Origin: Lentisphaerota bacterium
Lineage (GTDB): Bacteria; Verrucomicrobiota; Kiritimatiellia; CAIQIC01; Lenti-01
Length of the DNA stretch: 44,230 nucleotides
Reading direction: 5' to 3'
Assembly (NCBI GenBank): GCA_012514035.1
Contig: JAAZBB010000017.1
Coordinates: 1 to 44,230, forward strand
Shown: in pieces, positions 15,926 through 23,973 of the stretch
Numbering within the stretch: position 1 is the first letter of the stretch
Layout: each line of letters opens with the position of its first letter
The notes under the pieces: model-generated
What the model was told of the DNA's origin: nothing
The model's database searches: none
What the model saw: the letters and a program-made list of their open reading frames with translations, nothing else
Translations under genes and position numbers: made by a program

Positions 15926-16570
15926 ATGCCTAAACGATTTTGGCGGATTCGGGTTCTGGTCCTGGCGGTCTTCGTCGCCGGCGGACCGCTGGCCGGCTGC
16001 GACGACGGGGATGACAAACTGGAAAACCGGAATCCCGGAAACAACGATCTGCAGGTCGTCGTAGCCTTCGGCGACAGCATCACCAACGGCAAACATTGCA
16101 ATTGCACACCCTATCCCGCGCGGCTGTCGGGCCTGATCGGCAAGACGGTCCACAATGCCGGCATCCCCGGCAGCCGGGCGACATCCAGCACGGGCCGCGC
16201 CCAGCAGCTCATCAACCAGCGCCGACCGGCCTTCATGCTGATTCTCTACGGGGTGAACGACATCATCATGGGCGGCAGCGTGGACGGCATCCTGGCAGCG
16301 CTCAACGAAATGGTGGCTATCTGCAAGAACAACAACGTGGTGCCGGTGTTGGCCACCTATCCGGTGCCCATCACCGATCATCAGGTGTTCGGCCCCGGGA
16401 CCCTGGCCCTCAACGCCGGCATCCGCTCCGTGGCGAGTTCGCAGGGCATCCGCTGCGTTGACCTCGAACGGGAATTCGGGGGCGATCCCTCCTTGTACCT
16501 ATCCGACGGACTGCATCCCAACGACGCCGGCACCCAGATCATCGCCATGGCCTTTGCCGACCTGTACTAG
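15926..16570 (+). CDS. SGNH/GDSL-family hydrolase, lipoprotein
   Basis: This 214-aa protein has a lipoprotein signal (MPKRFWRIRVLVLAVFVAGG, lipobox PLAGC with Cys at ~25). SGNH blocks are FGDSITNG (~48, nucleophile Ser), NAGIPGSRATS, YGVNDIIMGG (block III GxND) and DGLHPNDAG (block V Asp-x-x-His). It should be an esterase or acetylxylan-esterase-type hydrolase tethered to the envelope. The start has a strong ribosome site (GTAGGAGGA, 6 nt spacing). It is monocistronic and faces an IS remnant downstream. Confidence 0.9.
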   Translation: MPKRFWRIRVLVLAVFVAGGPLAGCDDGDDKLENRNPGNNDLQVVVAFGDSITNGKHCNCTPYPARLSGLIGKTVHNAGIPGSRATSSTGRAQQLINQRRPAFMLILYGVNDIIMGGSVDGILAALNEMVAICKNNNVVPVLATYPVPITDHQVFGPGTLALNAGIRSVASSQGIRCVDLEREFGGDPSLYLSDGLHPNDAGTQIIAMAFADLY

Positions 16571-16599
16571 CACAAGATGGCAAGAGCCAGGAAGCAAAC

Positions 16600-16850
16600 G
16601 AAGAGGTGGGCTTGGACGCGGGGTTCCAACTGTGCGGTAGGCCGGGTGCAGCCCGAGGCGGCGCCACAGGGCCAGCGCCGCGTAGACCTTTCCGAACTCC
16701 CGGACGCACTCGACCCGCACGCCCGACAAATCCAATGTGCGCCCATTCAGGCGCGTCCGGCTCGCGGCCAAACAAATCCAGCTGTGTCCCCGAACGCGGC
16801 CGGCCATCGAGCAACCGCTCGATCTCTTCCCCGCCCGCACGCTCGGTGGA
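16600..16850 (-). pseudogene. IS transposase N-terminal remnant (IS4/IS1634-like), frameshifted
   Basis: Minus-strand translation gives LLDGRPRSGTQLDLFGREP then DAPEWAHI in one frame and, after a shift, LDLSGVRVECVREFGKVYAA then LALWRRLGLHP in another. Joined, these match the N-terminal part of DDE transposases of the IS4/IS1634 type (a D-V-R-V-E-x-x-R-E-F-G-x-V-x-L-A-L-W-R-x-L-G-L pattern). The catalytic domain is absent, so this is a dead fragment. It fills most of the 341-bp gap between two convergent genes. No terminal inverted repeats could be identified. Confidence 0.7.
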
Positions 16851-16911
16851 ATTCGATTCTTCTTTGCCGGGGCGCCGACTCCGGCCATGGGACCGACTGG
16901 CGGCGGCCGGG

Positions 16912-18357
16912 TTACGGCATGGACTGGTCCAGCTCCAATTGGCGGTCGATCAGAGTCGCCGCGAGCCGGGCACGGGCGGCCAGTTCCGGATAGGCGGCCG
17001 CCGCCTCTTCTCCGGCGAACTCCCGGTAGAGGTCCCGGGCCTCGGCGAGGCGTCCCTGTCGAAACACGGCCAGGGCCAGGTTGACGCGCGCATTGGGCGT
17101 ATCGGGTTTTTCGGCCAGCAAGGCACGATAGGCGGCCTCGGCCTCCGCCCAGTGTCCCAGATGCATCCATTCTCCGGCGAGTTTGTAACGGAAGTAGAAC
17201 GCGTTGCCGTGGCGTGCGGCCTGACGATACATGGCGGCAGCCCGGTCGTGGCGGGCCTCCGCGCAGGCCAGACGGGCACGCCATTCCAGCTCCGCGACGC
17301 CCCCCCCGGACGCGTTGTCCCGCAGGCACGCCGCGCGCGCGAGCAGCACGAGCACCAAGACCGCCGCCGCCGCCAGCAAAGCGCGGGCCATGCTGCGCCC
17401 ATGGCGATCCAGCCAACGCACCGGACGGGGAATATCCTTCAAAAACGGCCCGCGCGTAGCATCGGCGCCCGTCGCCAGGACCGTCCAGGCCGCCCGGTCC
17501 GCGGGGGCGGCATCCGGCGGCAGACGAAACCGGCGCATCTGCGCAAGGACGGTGTTGTGGGGCGTGCGCAGCAGCAAGGCCAAGAACAGGAGACGGGCGC
17601 GGCCGGGCCAGGACGAATAATCGGCCTGTGCCGCGCGCGGCCGCAGGGCTTCTACCATGGCCGCCGTCCGGTCCTCCCATACCAGGGGCAGCAGTCCGCA
17701 GGGCGAATCATCCGGCACGCCCTCGGCTCCGGCGTCGCACCGCAGAAACGTCGCGGCCGACTCATCCCAGAAGTTGTTCCGCAGCCAGTCATCGAGTTCC
17801 TGCTGCTCGTCTTCGGCCATCTCCGCGATCCGGGCATAATCCGGATGTCCCACCGCCAGGCGGCGAAACGCGGCGGCTTCATTGGAGAGCAGCACCGCCA
17901 GATCCACGGTAAACCGGCCGGGCGAAAATTCCTTTGGGAACAGGGCCTCGTCTGCCGTGGACCACACGGGCAGGCCGGTGCCGCGGGCATCATACCGTTC
18001 GAACTCCCCAGCGAGGCATTTGGCCAGCACCGGCAGGATGCCGACCAGAAACTTTTCCGGATCCGGCTGGGCTTCCGCCACGCGCTCGGCCCATTGACAG
18101 ACCACGGGACATGCCGGTGACAAATGGCCGGCCGCGTCCGCGGTTTCCAGCCAAGCCATGAAAAGATCCGCGGCGGTTTCCGGATCCGCCAGGATCCAGG
18201 CCGCAATGATCGCGGGCAAGTCCGGCCCCGCAGCCGCGGCCGTGGCGGGCAGGTCGTCCAGGGCATCCGCCGCGACGCGGGCCGCGCGTCCCCTCAGTGC
18301 AGACAACCAGGCCTGTCCGCGGGGGCGCTGCACTGCATCTCCGGCCATCGCATCCAT
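16912..18357 (-). CDS. Toroid (glycosidase-like) / transmembrane / TPR fusion protein
   Basis: This ~481-aa protein has three parts. Residues ~30-285 resemble part of an (alpha/alpha)6-toroid of GH63/trehalase-like glycosidases: FTVDLAVLLSNEAAAFRRLA, WLRNNFWDESAATFL, SPCGLLPLVWEDRTAAMVEA. A transmembrane helix follows (~332-352, MARALLAAAAVLVLVLLARA). The C-terminus carries about three TPR-type helical repeats (LACAEARHDRAAAMYRQAAR, WAEAEAAYRALLAEKPDT, FRQGRLAEARDLYREFA). The glycosidase resemblance is from pattern recall; catalytic acids could not be located, so it may be a degenerate scaffold. Start at 18357 is chosen because TATAGT lies 7 nt upstream; 18363 is an alternative. Convergent with the IS remnant. 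Confidence 0.6.
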   Translation of the reverse strand: MDAMAGDAVQRPRGQAWLSALRGRAARVAADALDDLPATAAAAGPDLPAIIAAWILADPETAADLFMAWLETADAAGHLSPACPVVCQWAERVAEAQPDPEKFLVGILPVLAKCLAGEFERYDARGTGLPVWSTADEALFPKEFSPGRFTVDLAVLLSNEAAAFRRLAVGHPDYARIAEMAEDEQQELDDWLRNNFWDESAATFLRCDAGAEGVPDDSPCGLLPLVWEDRTAAMVEALRPRAAQADYSSWPGRARLLFLALLLRTPHNTVLAQMRRFRLPPDAAPADRAAWTVLATGADATRGPFLKDIPRPVRWLDRHGRSMARALLAAAAVLVLVLLARAACLRDNASGGGVAELEWRARLACAEARHDRAAAMYRQAARHGNAFYFRYKLAGEWMHLGHWAEAEAAYRALLAEKPDTPNARVNLALAVFRQGRLAEARDLYREFAGEEAAAAYPELAARARLAATLIDRQLELDQSMP

Positions 18358-18483
18358 GCGCATCACTATACCGCCAGATCCCGTCCTGGCTCCAACCGAA
18401 AAAAACGCCGTAAAAAAAACGTCGCGTGGGGGGAACGCATGGGCCATTCCGCGCAGCGGACTTCACAGCGGCGGACTTCACGG

Positions 18484-18512
18484 TTGATTCCCCCGGAGGC
18501 CGCCGCTACACT
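18484..18512 (+). promoter_or_regulatory. Promoter of the SH3-nadD-rsfS operon, leaderless
   Basis: TTGATT (18484-18489), 17 bp, TACACT (18507-18512), then 7 nt (CCCGCCC) and ATG at 18520. There is no Shine-Dalgarno sequence, so transcription should start at or 1 nt before the start codon. A direct repeat GCGGACTTCAC lies just upstream (18456-18482). Confidence 0.6.
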
Positions 18513-18519
18513 CCCGCCC

Positions 18520-19857
18520 ATGATCAGTTTTCACCGCGCAGGACTTTTCGGGCTCGTGCTGCTGGCCGCAAGCCATGCCGCTGCGGAGACGCGCATGCAG
18601 GTCTCTGCCGGCTCCACGCCCGTCTATGCCCGCCCCGCCGCCGATGCCCCGCCCGTCGGTTCGGCCGGCGCAGGGGAAATCCTGTTTGTCACTCGCATTG
18701 AAAACGACTGGGCCGCCATTTCCCCGCCCGACCGCATCGATCTCTGGCTCAACAAGGATTTCATCGAGGGCAACCGCGTTGTTGCCAACACCATTCAAAT
18801 CCGTTCCGGCCCGGGCATTCAATACGACATCGTCGGCCTCCTCGAACGCGGAGCCCCCGTCATGCCGCGCGGCGAGGATGGCGACTGGTGCAAGATCGCC
18901 CCGCCCTCATCCGCGACCTTGTGGGTCCGCAAAAACGATTTGACCGAGGTGCGCGCCCCGACGACGCCCATTCGCGAAGTGACGCCCGTGGCGGCGCCCG
19001 CCCCCGTGCCGGCCGCCCCCAGCGAGCCGGCGGCGGCGGCCGCCGCGCCGGAAGCCAGCCCGGCGCCCTCCAGCGCAAGCCTTGCACCCGCGCCATCCCC
19101 GGCGCCCCAGGCTCCGGCAATTCCGCCCGCCCCCGCGCCCAAGCCGGTTGCAGCGTCCACCCCGAAGGTCGCCCCATCCACGCCGCAGACATCGGCTGCC
19201 CCGCCCGCCCGGAGACCCGCACCGGAAACTTCCCCCGCGGTCGCGCCCATTGCCACGGGCGCGGCGCCTCCCCGACCGGTCACGGATGCCGCCCCGCCGG
19301 CTCCGGCGCCAACCGCCAAAGCCCCGGCCCGTCCGCAGCCCGTTCCGCGGCCCTCTGCGGCGCCCCCCCCCGCGCCGGCCGCATCCGCACCGGCAACCGC
19401 CGCTCCGCCGGTAGCCCGCGCCCCGCGTCCCGCGTCTCCGGCACCCAGCCGCCCTCGGACGGCCCCGGCCGCGCGAACCGTGCCCGCGCCCGCCGCCGTG
19501 GCGGCGCAGAAAGCCCCGGACCCGGCCATCCACGTTGATCCCGAACTCGTGGAGGATCTCGACCTGGCGGAAGGCATGCCGAACCAGGGCAAGCCGGTGC
19601 AGGTCTCCGGCGAGCTGCGCAGCGCCCCGTTCCTCGCCGCCTCGCCCTCCCGCTACCGGATCCTGGACACGAATCCCGACGGCATGCTCGAAATGGTCTG
19701 CCACGTCCATGGGAATTCGGAAGAACTTCGTCAATACATCGGCAAGCGCGTGTCCATCCGCGGCCGCGAATACTGGGTCGACCGCAGCGACATGCCCGTC
19801 GTGGTGGTCGGCCAGATCGTGCCGCTCTCCCCCGTTTACGAACCGGTGATGTACTGA
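18520..19857 (+). CDS. Secreted bacterial SH3-domain protein with long Pro/Ala linker
   Basis: This 445-aa protein has a signal peptide (MISFHRAGLFGLVLLAASHA, cleavage near AAAET), then two SH3b-like modules (~25-75 with STPVYARPAADAPPVGSAG; ~85-145 with NTIQIRSGPGIQYDIVGLLE). A ~230-residue Ala/Pro-rich linker follows, typical of a periplasm-spanning arm. The C-terminal ~90 residues form a compact OB-like domain (GKPVQVSGELRSAPF to GKRVSIRGREYWVDRSDMPV). It probably binds or senses peptidoglycan. TGATG overlap with nadD makes it the first gene of the operon; the pairing with cytoplasmic genes may reflect shared transcription only. Confidence 0.85.
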   Translation: MISFHRAGLFGLVLLAASHAAAETRMQVSAGSTPVYARPAADAPPVGSAGAGEILFVTRIENDWAAISPPDRIDLWLNKDFIEGNRVVANTIQIRSGPGIQYDIVGLLERGAPVMPRGEDGDWCKIAPPSSATLWVRKNDLTEVRAPTTPIREVTPVAAPAPVPAAPSEPAAAAAAPEASPAPSSASLAPAPSPAPQAPAIPPAPAPKPVAASTPKVAPSTPQTSAAPPARRPAPETSPAVAPIATGAAPPRPVTDAAPPAPAPTAKAPARPQPVPRPSAAPPPAPAASAPATAAPPVARAPRPASPAPSRPRTAPAARTVPAPAAVAAQKAPDPAIHVDPELVEDLDLAEGMPNQGKPVQVSGELRSAPFLAASPSRYRILDTNPDGMLEMVCHVHGNSEELRQYIGKRVSIRGREYWVDRSDMPVVVVGQIVPLSPVYEPVMY

Positions 19858-20483
19858 TGCCCGCATCCGTGCCCGTCGCCGGACAGCCCCGTACCATTGG
19901 CCTGCTCGGCGGCACGTTCAATCCCGTGCACGAAGGGCATCTGTCCATCGCCCGCGAGGCGCTGACGCTCTTCGGACTGGATGCCGTCTGGTTCATTCCC
20001 TGCGCCAATCCGCCCCACAAGCCGGCCGCCGGCCTGGCTTCCAACGCCGATCGCCTGGCCATGCTGCGCCTGGCCATCGCCGGCGAGCCCCGCTTCGATG
20101 TCGACCCCATCGAATTCGACCGCCCCGGAAAATCCTACACGATCGATACCGTTCGCGCCCTGCAGAAGCGCCATCCCGATGTGACCTTTGTGTTCATCAT
20201 CGGCGCCGACACCCTTCCTGAAATCCATGCCTGGCACAAGCCCCTGGAACTGCTCGAACAGATCCGCATCGTGACCCTCTCCCGGCCCGGCCATGCCCCG
20301 TCCGCCGCCGAACTGCACCTGCCGCCGCCCTGGCCCGAAAAACTCCTCGCCGATCTCCGCACCGGCTTTCCCCTCAATGTCGCCTCCCGCGACATCCGTG
20401 CCGGCATCGCCGCCAACCGCCCCGTTCCGCTTGTCCCCGAACCTGTCAGACGCTATATTGAGGATCACAAATTGTATCGATGA
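19857..20483 (+). CDS. nadD: Nicotinate-nucleotide adenylyltransferase
   Basis: This 208-aa nucleotidyltransferase makes deamido-NAD from nicotinate mononucleotide and ATP. GLLGGTFNPVHEGHLSIARE (~15-34) holds the GxFxPxHxGH nucleotide-binding motif; PCANPPHK, TIDTVRAL, FIIGADTL and the late VASRDIRAGIA (in place of SSTxIR) complete the fold. The start overlaps the upstream stop by one base and the stop overlaps rsfS by four (ATGA). nadD-rsfS is a widely conserved order. Confidence 0.95.
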   Translation: MPASVPVAGQPRTIGLLGGTFNPVHEGHLSIAREALTLFGLDAVWFIPCANPPHKPAAGLASNADRLAMLRLAIAGEPRFDVDPIEFDRPGKSYTIDTVRALQKRHPDVTFVFIIGADTLPEIHAWHKPLELLEQIRIVTLSRPGHAPSAAELHLPPPWPEKLLADLRTGFPLNVASRDIRAGIAANRPVPLVPEPVRRYIEDHKLYR

Positions 20484-20965
20484 AACCCACCCCTGCCTCC
20501 GCCCGGAAGTCCGCCGCCCGCCAGACCGCGGCGCGGAAAACTCCTGCCTCCAAACCGTCTGTTCGCGCCCCCGCCGCCCGGAAGCGGGCCCCGCGCCCGG
20601 CCGGCCGCGCCGGGACGCCCGGCCAAGCCCTGCGCACCCAAGTGGAGCTGGTCCGCACCGCCCTCGAAAACAAGAAAGGCGAACAGATCGCCGTGCAGCA
20701 TCTCGCCGGCGTCTCGAGCGTCACGGACTACATGATTCTCTGCAGCGGCCTGAACAGCCCCCACCTGCGCGCGTTGGCCGACGAAGTGGTCAAGCAACTG
20801 CGTCACGCCATTCCGCCCATCGCGCCCCATCGTCGCGCCGGCTCGCCGCACAGCGAATGGCTCGTGCTCGACTACATTGATTTTGTCGTGCATCTCTTTA
20901 CCCCCCGCATGCGCGCCTACTACGCCCTCGAACAGCTCTGGAAAGACGCCCCGGTCGTCCCCTGA
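20480..20965 (+). CDS. rsfS: Ribosomal silencing factor RsfS, N-terminally extended
   Basis: This 161-aa protein comprises the RsfS domain (~50-158: ALENKKGEQIAVQHLAGVSS, VTDYMILCSGLNSPHLRALA, SEWLVLDYIDFVVHLFTPRM, YYALEQLWKDA), which binds uL14 and blocks subunit joining in starvation. Residues 1-~48 are an extra Lys/Arg/Ala/Pro-rich tail absent from typical 105-120-aa RsfS; it looks disordered and could bind RNA. The ATGA overlap with nadD fixes the start. It ends 10 nt from the convergent TolB-like gene. Confidence 0.93.
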   Translation: MKPTPASARKSAARQTAARKTPASKPSVRAPAARKRAPRPAGRAGTPGQALRTQVELVRTALENKKGEQIAVQHLAGVSSVTDYMILCSGLNSPHLRALADEVVKQLRHAIPPIAPHRRAGSPHSEWLVLDYIDFVVHLFTPRMRAYYALEQLWKDAPVVP

Positions 20966-20975
20966 CCCCCCGGCG

Positions 20976-21833
20976 CTAGTCCACGAAAAGATCCGGGCGG
21001 TCGGCATCCCCGTCGTCCGTCAGCCGCCAGACCCGGCCATCGGCCACCCGTTGCGCCAGGATATCGCGCCGCGGCCCTTCGCGGACCGTCATGATCCATT
21101 CCGGGCGATTGGACCATTGCTGATTGTCGAGCATGAACCCGGCCGGCGCCGGCACGCGGCCGCGCTCCTCCCCCGTCCGGCTGTCCCGCAAAGCCAATTG
21201 GTCGTGCCCATCGAGATTCACGGTCACCAGCCGGTCGTCGGGGGAAATGCCGGCGGAGCAGCCCCGCCCGATTTCAGTTTTGCGCCCCGCCGGCAGATCG
21301 AAGCGCCAGACGCGGTATCCCCGCGATTTCACCGTCGTCACCAGGAAGTCGCCCGTGCTCGAAACATCCAGTTCCAGAAACGCGGGCCCGGTGACCAACG
21401 TCGTCGCGGAACCGCCGGCCACGGGAACGGACTTGACGGATTTTCCATCGGTGAAGAGCACGCGCTGCCCGTCGGGATGAAACGCGACCGCGCGCGCGTG
21501 GCTCGCCTCCGCCAGCACCCGTTCCTTCCTGGTTTCCAGATCGCAGTGCAGGATGCGGGGACCGCGCACGAAGGCGAAGGATTTTCCGTCCGGTGACCAG
21601 CGCGGCCAGGTTCCGTCCGCCGCCAGCCGGGTGGCTTGCGCCTGGCCAAGCACCCGCAGATAGATCCCGTCCGGGCGCTGATAGAGCAGCCGCGCGCCCG
21701 CCAGCTCCGGCGGCGCGGCAAGCGGCACCGGGTCCGCCGCGGCGCGGGCCCGCGCCGGGGTCGAGTCGCAGCCGCCGGCCGTTCCAATGGCCAGCGGAAC
21801 CAGCAGCATCCGCCCGATCCATGAATTTATCAT
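20976..21833 (-). CDS. TolB-like beta-propeller lipoprotein
   Basis: This 285-aa protein has a lipoprotein signal (MINSWIGRMLLVPLAIGTAG, lipobox TAGGC). It then carries several PD40/WD40-like blades: WPRWSPDGKSFAFVRG, AVAFHPDGQRVLFTDG, LDVSSTGDFLVTTV, AGISPDDRLVTVNLDG, typical of TolB-N-type propellers. It should sit in the periplasm attached to a membrane. GGAGGG 10 nt upstream of the ATG at 21833 supports that start. Its start codon is only 18 bp from the divergent UPF0104 gene start. No Tol-Pal partners are nearby, so the role is unknown. Confidence 0.8.
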   Translation of the reverse strand: MINSWIGRMLLVPLAIGTAGGCDSTPARARAAADPVPLAAPPELAGARLLYQRPDGIYLRVLGQAQATRLAADGTWPRWSPDGKSFAFVRGPRILHCDLETRKERVLAEASHARAVAFHPDGQRVLFTDGKSVKSVPVAGGSATTLVTGPAFLELDVSSTGDFLVTTVKSRGYRVWRFDLPAGRKTEIGRGCSAGISPDDRLVTVNLDGHDQLALRDSRTGEERGRVPAPAGFMLDNQQWSNRPEWIMTVREGPRRDILAQRVADGRVWRLTDDGDADRPDLFVD

Positions 21834-21851
21834 CGTGTTCCGCCCTCCGGA

Positions 21852-22913
21852 ATGATACGAAATCTGCCGGCCATGCATGTTGACCGCACCCGCCGGAAAT
21901 CGCTTGTTTATATCGGATTCAGCCTGCTGCTGACAACCGGCGTGTTCGCCTGGCTGTTTGCGCATGTCACCTGGCGGCAGGTGGCAGACCTGATCCTGGC
22001 GATTGATCTGCGGCTGGTCGGGCTCTTTGTCTTCCTATCCCTCAGCATGCATTTGGTGCGGACCTGGCGCTACCGCGTGATCCTGAATTCGGTCGGGGAA
22101 ACGCCCGGTTTCTTCCGTTTGTTTCTGGTGGTGTTGGTGCGCAGCCTGTGCGTGGATCTGCTGCCCGCCCGCACCGGCGAGCTGGTGTACATCTATCTGC
22201 TGCGGATGAAACTCGGCGTGGAACTGGGGGCGGCCACGGCCAGTTTTGCACTGGCTTTTCTTTTCGATCTGATGGCACTGGCGCCGCTGCTGGCGGTGGC
22301 CCTGGTTTTGGCCGGCCGCCACCTGCCGCTCTCGCCGCTGACGCTGCTGGGGGCGGGGGCGGCCTTGCTGGCTCTGGCCGCCCTCGCCTTGCATTGGCTT
22401 CCGGGCCTGCTGCGCCTGGGCTTCCGGATCGGCTCGCGCCTGCCCGACTCGGCGGCGCGCCTGCGCCGCTGGCTCCGGCGGTTCCTGGCGGCCACTCACC
22501 GGCAGGTGCGCCGGGCCCGGGCGCGCGGCGTCTACGCACCCGTCTTCGGCCTCTCCCTGGCCGTGCGCCTCCTGAAGTACACGGCATTGTACGTCCTGCT
22601 GCTGGCCATGCTCCACCCGCAGGGCTACGCCCCCGGAACCCTCCCGTTCCCCAAGGTCTTCCTCGGGTTCAGTGCCGCGGAAATGGCCGCCAGCCTGCCG
22701 CTGTCGGGCATCGCCGGATTCGGCGCCTATCAGGGCGCCTGGGCCCTGGTCTTCATCCTGCTGGGCTTCCCCGCGGAAATGGCGCAGGCCACCAGCATCT
22801 CCCATCATGTCTTCACGCAGGTCTATGGCTACCTCCTCGGTCTGATCGGCGCGGCATGGCTGCTGCTGCTGCCGCGCGCCCGTCCTCACCTCCCCACCCC
22901 CCCCGCCCCATGA
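21852..22913 (+). CDS. UPF0104 / lysylphosphatidylglycerol-synthase-TM family membrane protein
   Basis: This 353-aa protein has about eight transmembrane helices. The family (AglD/MprF flippase-like region) is recognised from HLVRTWRYRVIL, LVRSLCVDLLPARTGELVYI (~96-115), the polar-aromatic core, and the late FSAAEMAASLPLSGIAGFGA with YQGAW. Relatives move or synthesise lipid-linked glycans or aminoacyl lipids; the reaction here is unknown. Its stop overlaps the aldose epimerase ATG (ATGA). An internal ATG at 21873 is an alternative start. Confidence 0.82.
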   Translation: MIRNLPAMHVDRTRRKSLVYIGFSLLLTTGVFAWLFAHVTWRQVADLILAIDLRLVGLFVFLSLSMHLVRTWRYRVILNSVGETPGFFRLFLVVLVRSLCVDLLPARTGELVYIYLLRMKLGVELGAATASFALAFLFDLMALAPLLAVALVLAGRHLPLSPLTLLGAGAALLALAALALHWLPGLLRLGFRIGSRLPDSAARLRRWLRRFLAATHRQVRRARARGVYAPVFGLSLAVRLLKYTALYVLLLAMLHPQGYAPGTLPFPKVFLGFSAAEMAASLPLSGIAGFGAYQGAWALVFILLGFPAEMAQATSISHHVFTQVYGYLLGLIGAAWLLLLPRARPHLPTPPAP

Positions 22914-23815
22914 ATCCAAACAAGCCCCGTCTCTTTTCCCTGACATCGGTCGATGGCCGGACACGGGCCGACATCGTCCCGGAGCTGGGCGGCATCGTGT
23001 CGTCGCTCCACCTGCCGGATGCCGCCGGCACCTCTCGCGAATGCCTTTTCCGTTATCCCTGGTTCTGGGATCCGCACACGGCCGAGCTGCGCGGCGGCAT
23101 CCCGCCGCTCTTTCCCGTGTGCGGCCGCCTGATGCGCGCGGATGTGCTGGGCGGCTACGAAATCAACGGGCGCGCCTTCGTCCTGCCCCTGCACGGCTTC
23201 GCCATGCGCCGGTCCTGGACCGTGGCCGACGCCGCCCGGCCCGACCGGATCCGGCTGCGACTGACCGACGATCCCGAGACGCGGGCCATGTATCCCTTCC
23301 CGTTCGAACTGGAGCTGGTCTACGCCATATCCAACGCCGGGCTGACCTGCCGCCTGACCGTGCGCAACCCGGGCCGCGACCGGCTGCCCTTCTACGCCGG
23401 CTTCCATCCCTACTTCCTCACCCCGCCGCCCGGCGCGGGCAAGGAACAGACGCACTTCACCGCCCAGCCGCACACCCGCCACCTCTACAACGCCACCAAG
23501 TCCGATCTGGTGGCCACCGCGCCGGTCCCCGAATTCCCGATGTCCGTCGCCAACGTGGACATCAACGAACTGCTGCTGGAAGTCGGCGACCGCGGCGAAA
23601 CCCGCCTGCAGTGGCCCGACGGCTTCGTCCTGGTGCAATCCGCCTCCCCGGAGCTGCCCTACCGCCAGTTCTATACCCTCCCCGACCAGCCCTTCTTCTG
23701 CGACGAACCCTGGATGGCCCCGCCCGGCACCCTCAACCACCTCGAACGCACCCCCGGCCTGCCGCCTGGGGCGGAAATCACCTGCTCCGTCCGCATCGCC
23801 GCCCGCCGCGCCTGA
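22910..23815 (+). CDS. Aldose 1-epimerase family protein
   Basis: This 301-aa protein has a galactose-mutarotase-like beta-sandwich: ELGGIVSSLHLP, PPLFPVCGRLM, LPLHGFAMRRSW (conserved His in the LHGF motif), FYAGFHPYFLTPPP (second conserved His), then FVLVQSASPELPY and FFCDEPWMAPPGTLN (the catalytic Glu region). It interconverts anomers of aldohexoses or hexose-6-phosphates. It is coupled to the upstream UPF0104 gene by an ATGA overlap, which hints at an envelope-glycan role. It is followed directly by three TTCCA palindromes. Confidence 0.87.
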   Translation: MNPNKPRLFSLTSVDGRTRADIVPELGGIVSSLHLPDAAGTSRECLFRYPWFWDPHTAELRGGIPPLFPVCGRLMRADVLGGYEINGRAFVLPLHGFAMRRSWTVADAARPDRIRLRLTDDPETRAMYPFPFELELVYAISNAGLTCRLTVRNPGRDRLPFYAGFHPYFLTPPPGAGKEQTHFTAQPHTRHLYNATKSDLVATAPVPEFPMSVANVDINELLLEVGDRGETRLQWPDGFVLVQSASPELPYRQFYTLPDQPFFCDEPWMAPPGTLNHLERTPGLPPGAEITCSVRIAARRA

Positions 23816-23830
23816 TGCCCCCCGGCAGGA

Positions 23831-23900
23831 TTTTTCCACACCGTGGAAAAAAACGGGCTTTTTTTCCACACAATGGAAAAAATGTTTCCACGGTGTGGAA
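23831..23900. repeat. Three TTTTCCA-N5-TGGAAAA palindromes
   Basis: Centres at 23841 (TTTTCCA-CACCG-TGGAAAA), 23871 (TTTTCCA-CACAA-TGGAAAA) and 23893 (TTTCCA-CGGTG-TGGAAA); spacings are 30 and 22 bp. They lie 16 bp after the epimerase stop and about 80 bp before the ETF-QO start. As RNA the first two would be hairpins flanked by T- and A-runs, so a terminator role is also possible here. Confidence 0.75.
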
Positions 23901-23960
23901 AACTGCTCCGACCGCGCCCCCGGGGGCCGGTCTTGTTTCTTGTTTTTCCGCACCGGTGCG

Positions 23961-23973
23961 TTATCCTGCCGGG
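23961..23973 (+). promoter_or_regulatory. Possible leaderless promoter of the ETF-QO gene
   Basis: TATCCT (23962-23967) is 6 nt before the GTG, with TTGTTT 16 bp upstream (23940-23945). No ribosome site is visible. Confidence 0.4.

Noticed and set aside
16606-18120. Long plus-strand frame opposite the toroid-TPR gene
   Set aside because: Arg/Pro/Gln-rich antisense shadow; the minus strand has a transmembrane helix and TPRs.
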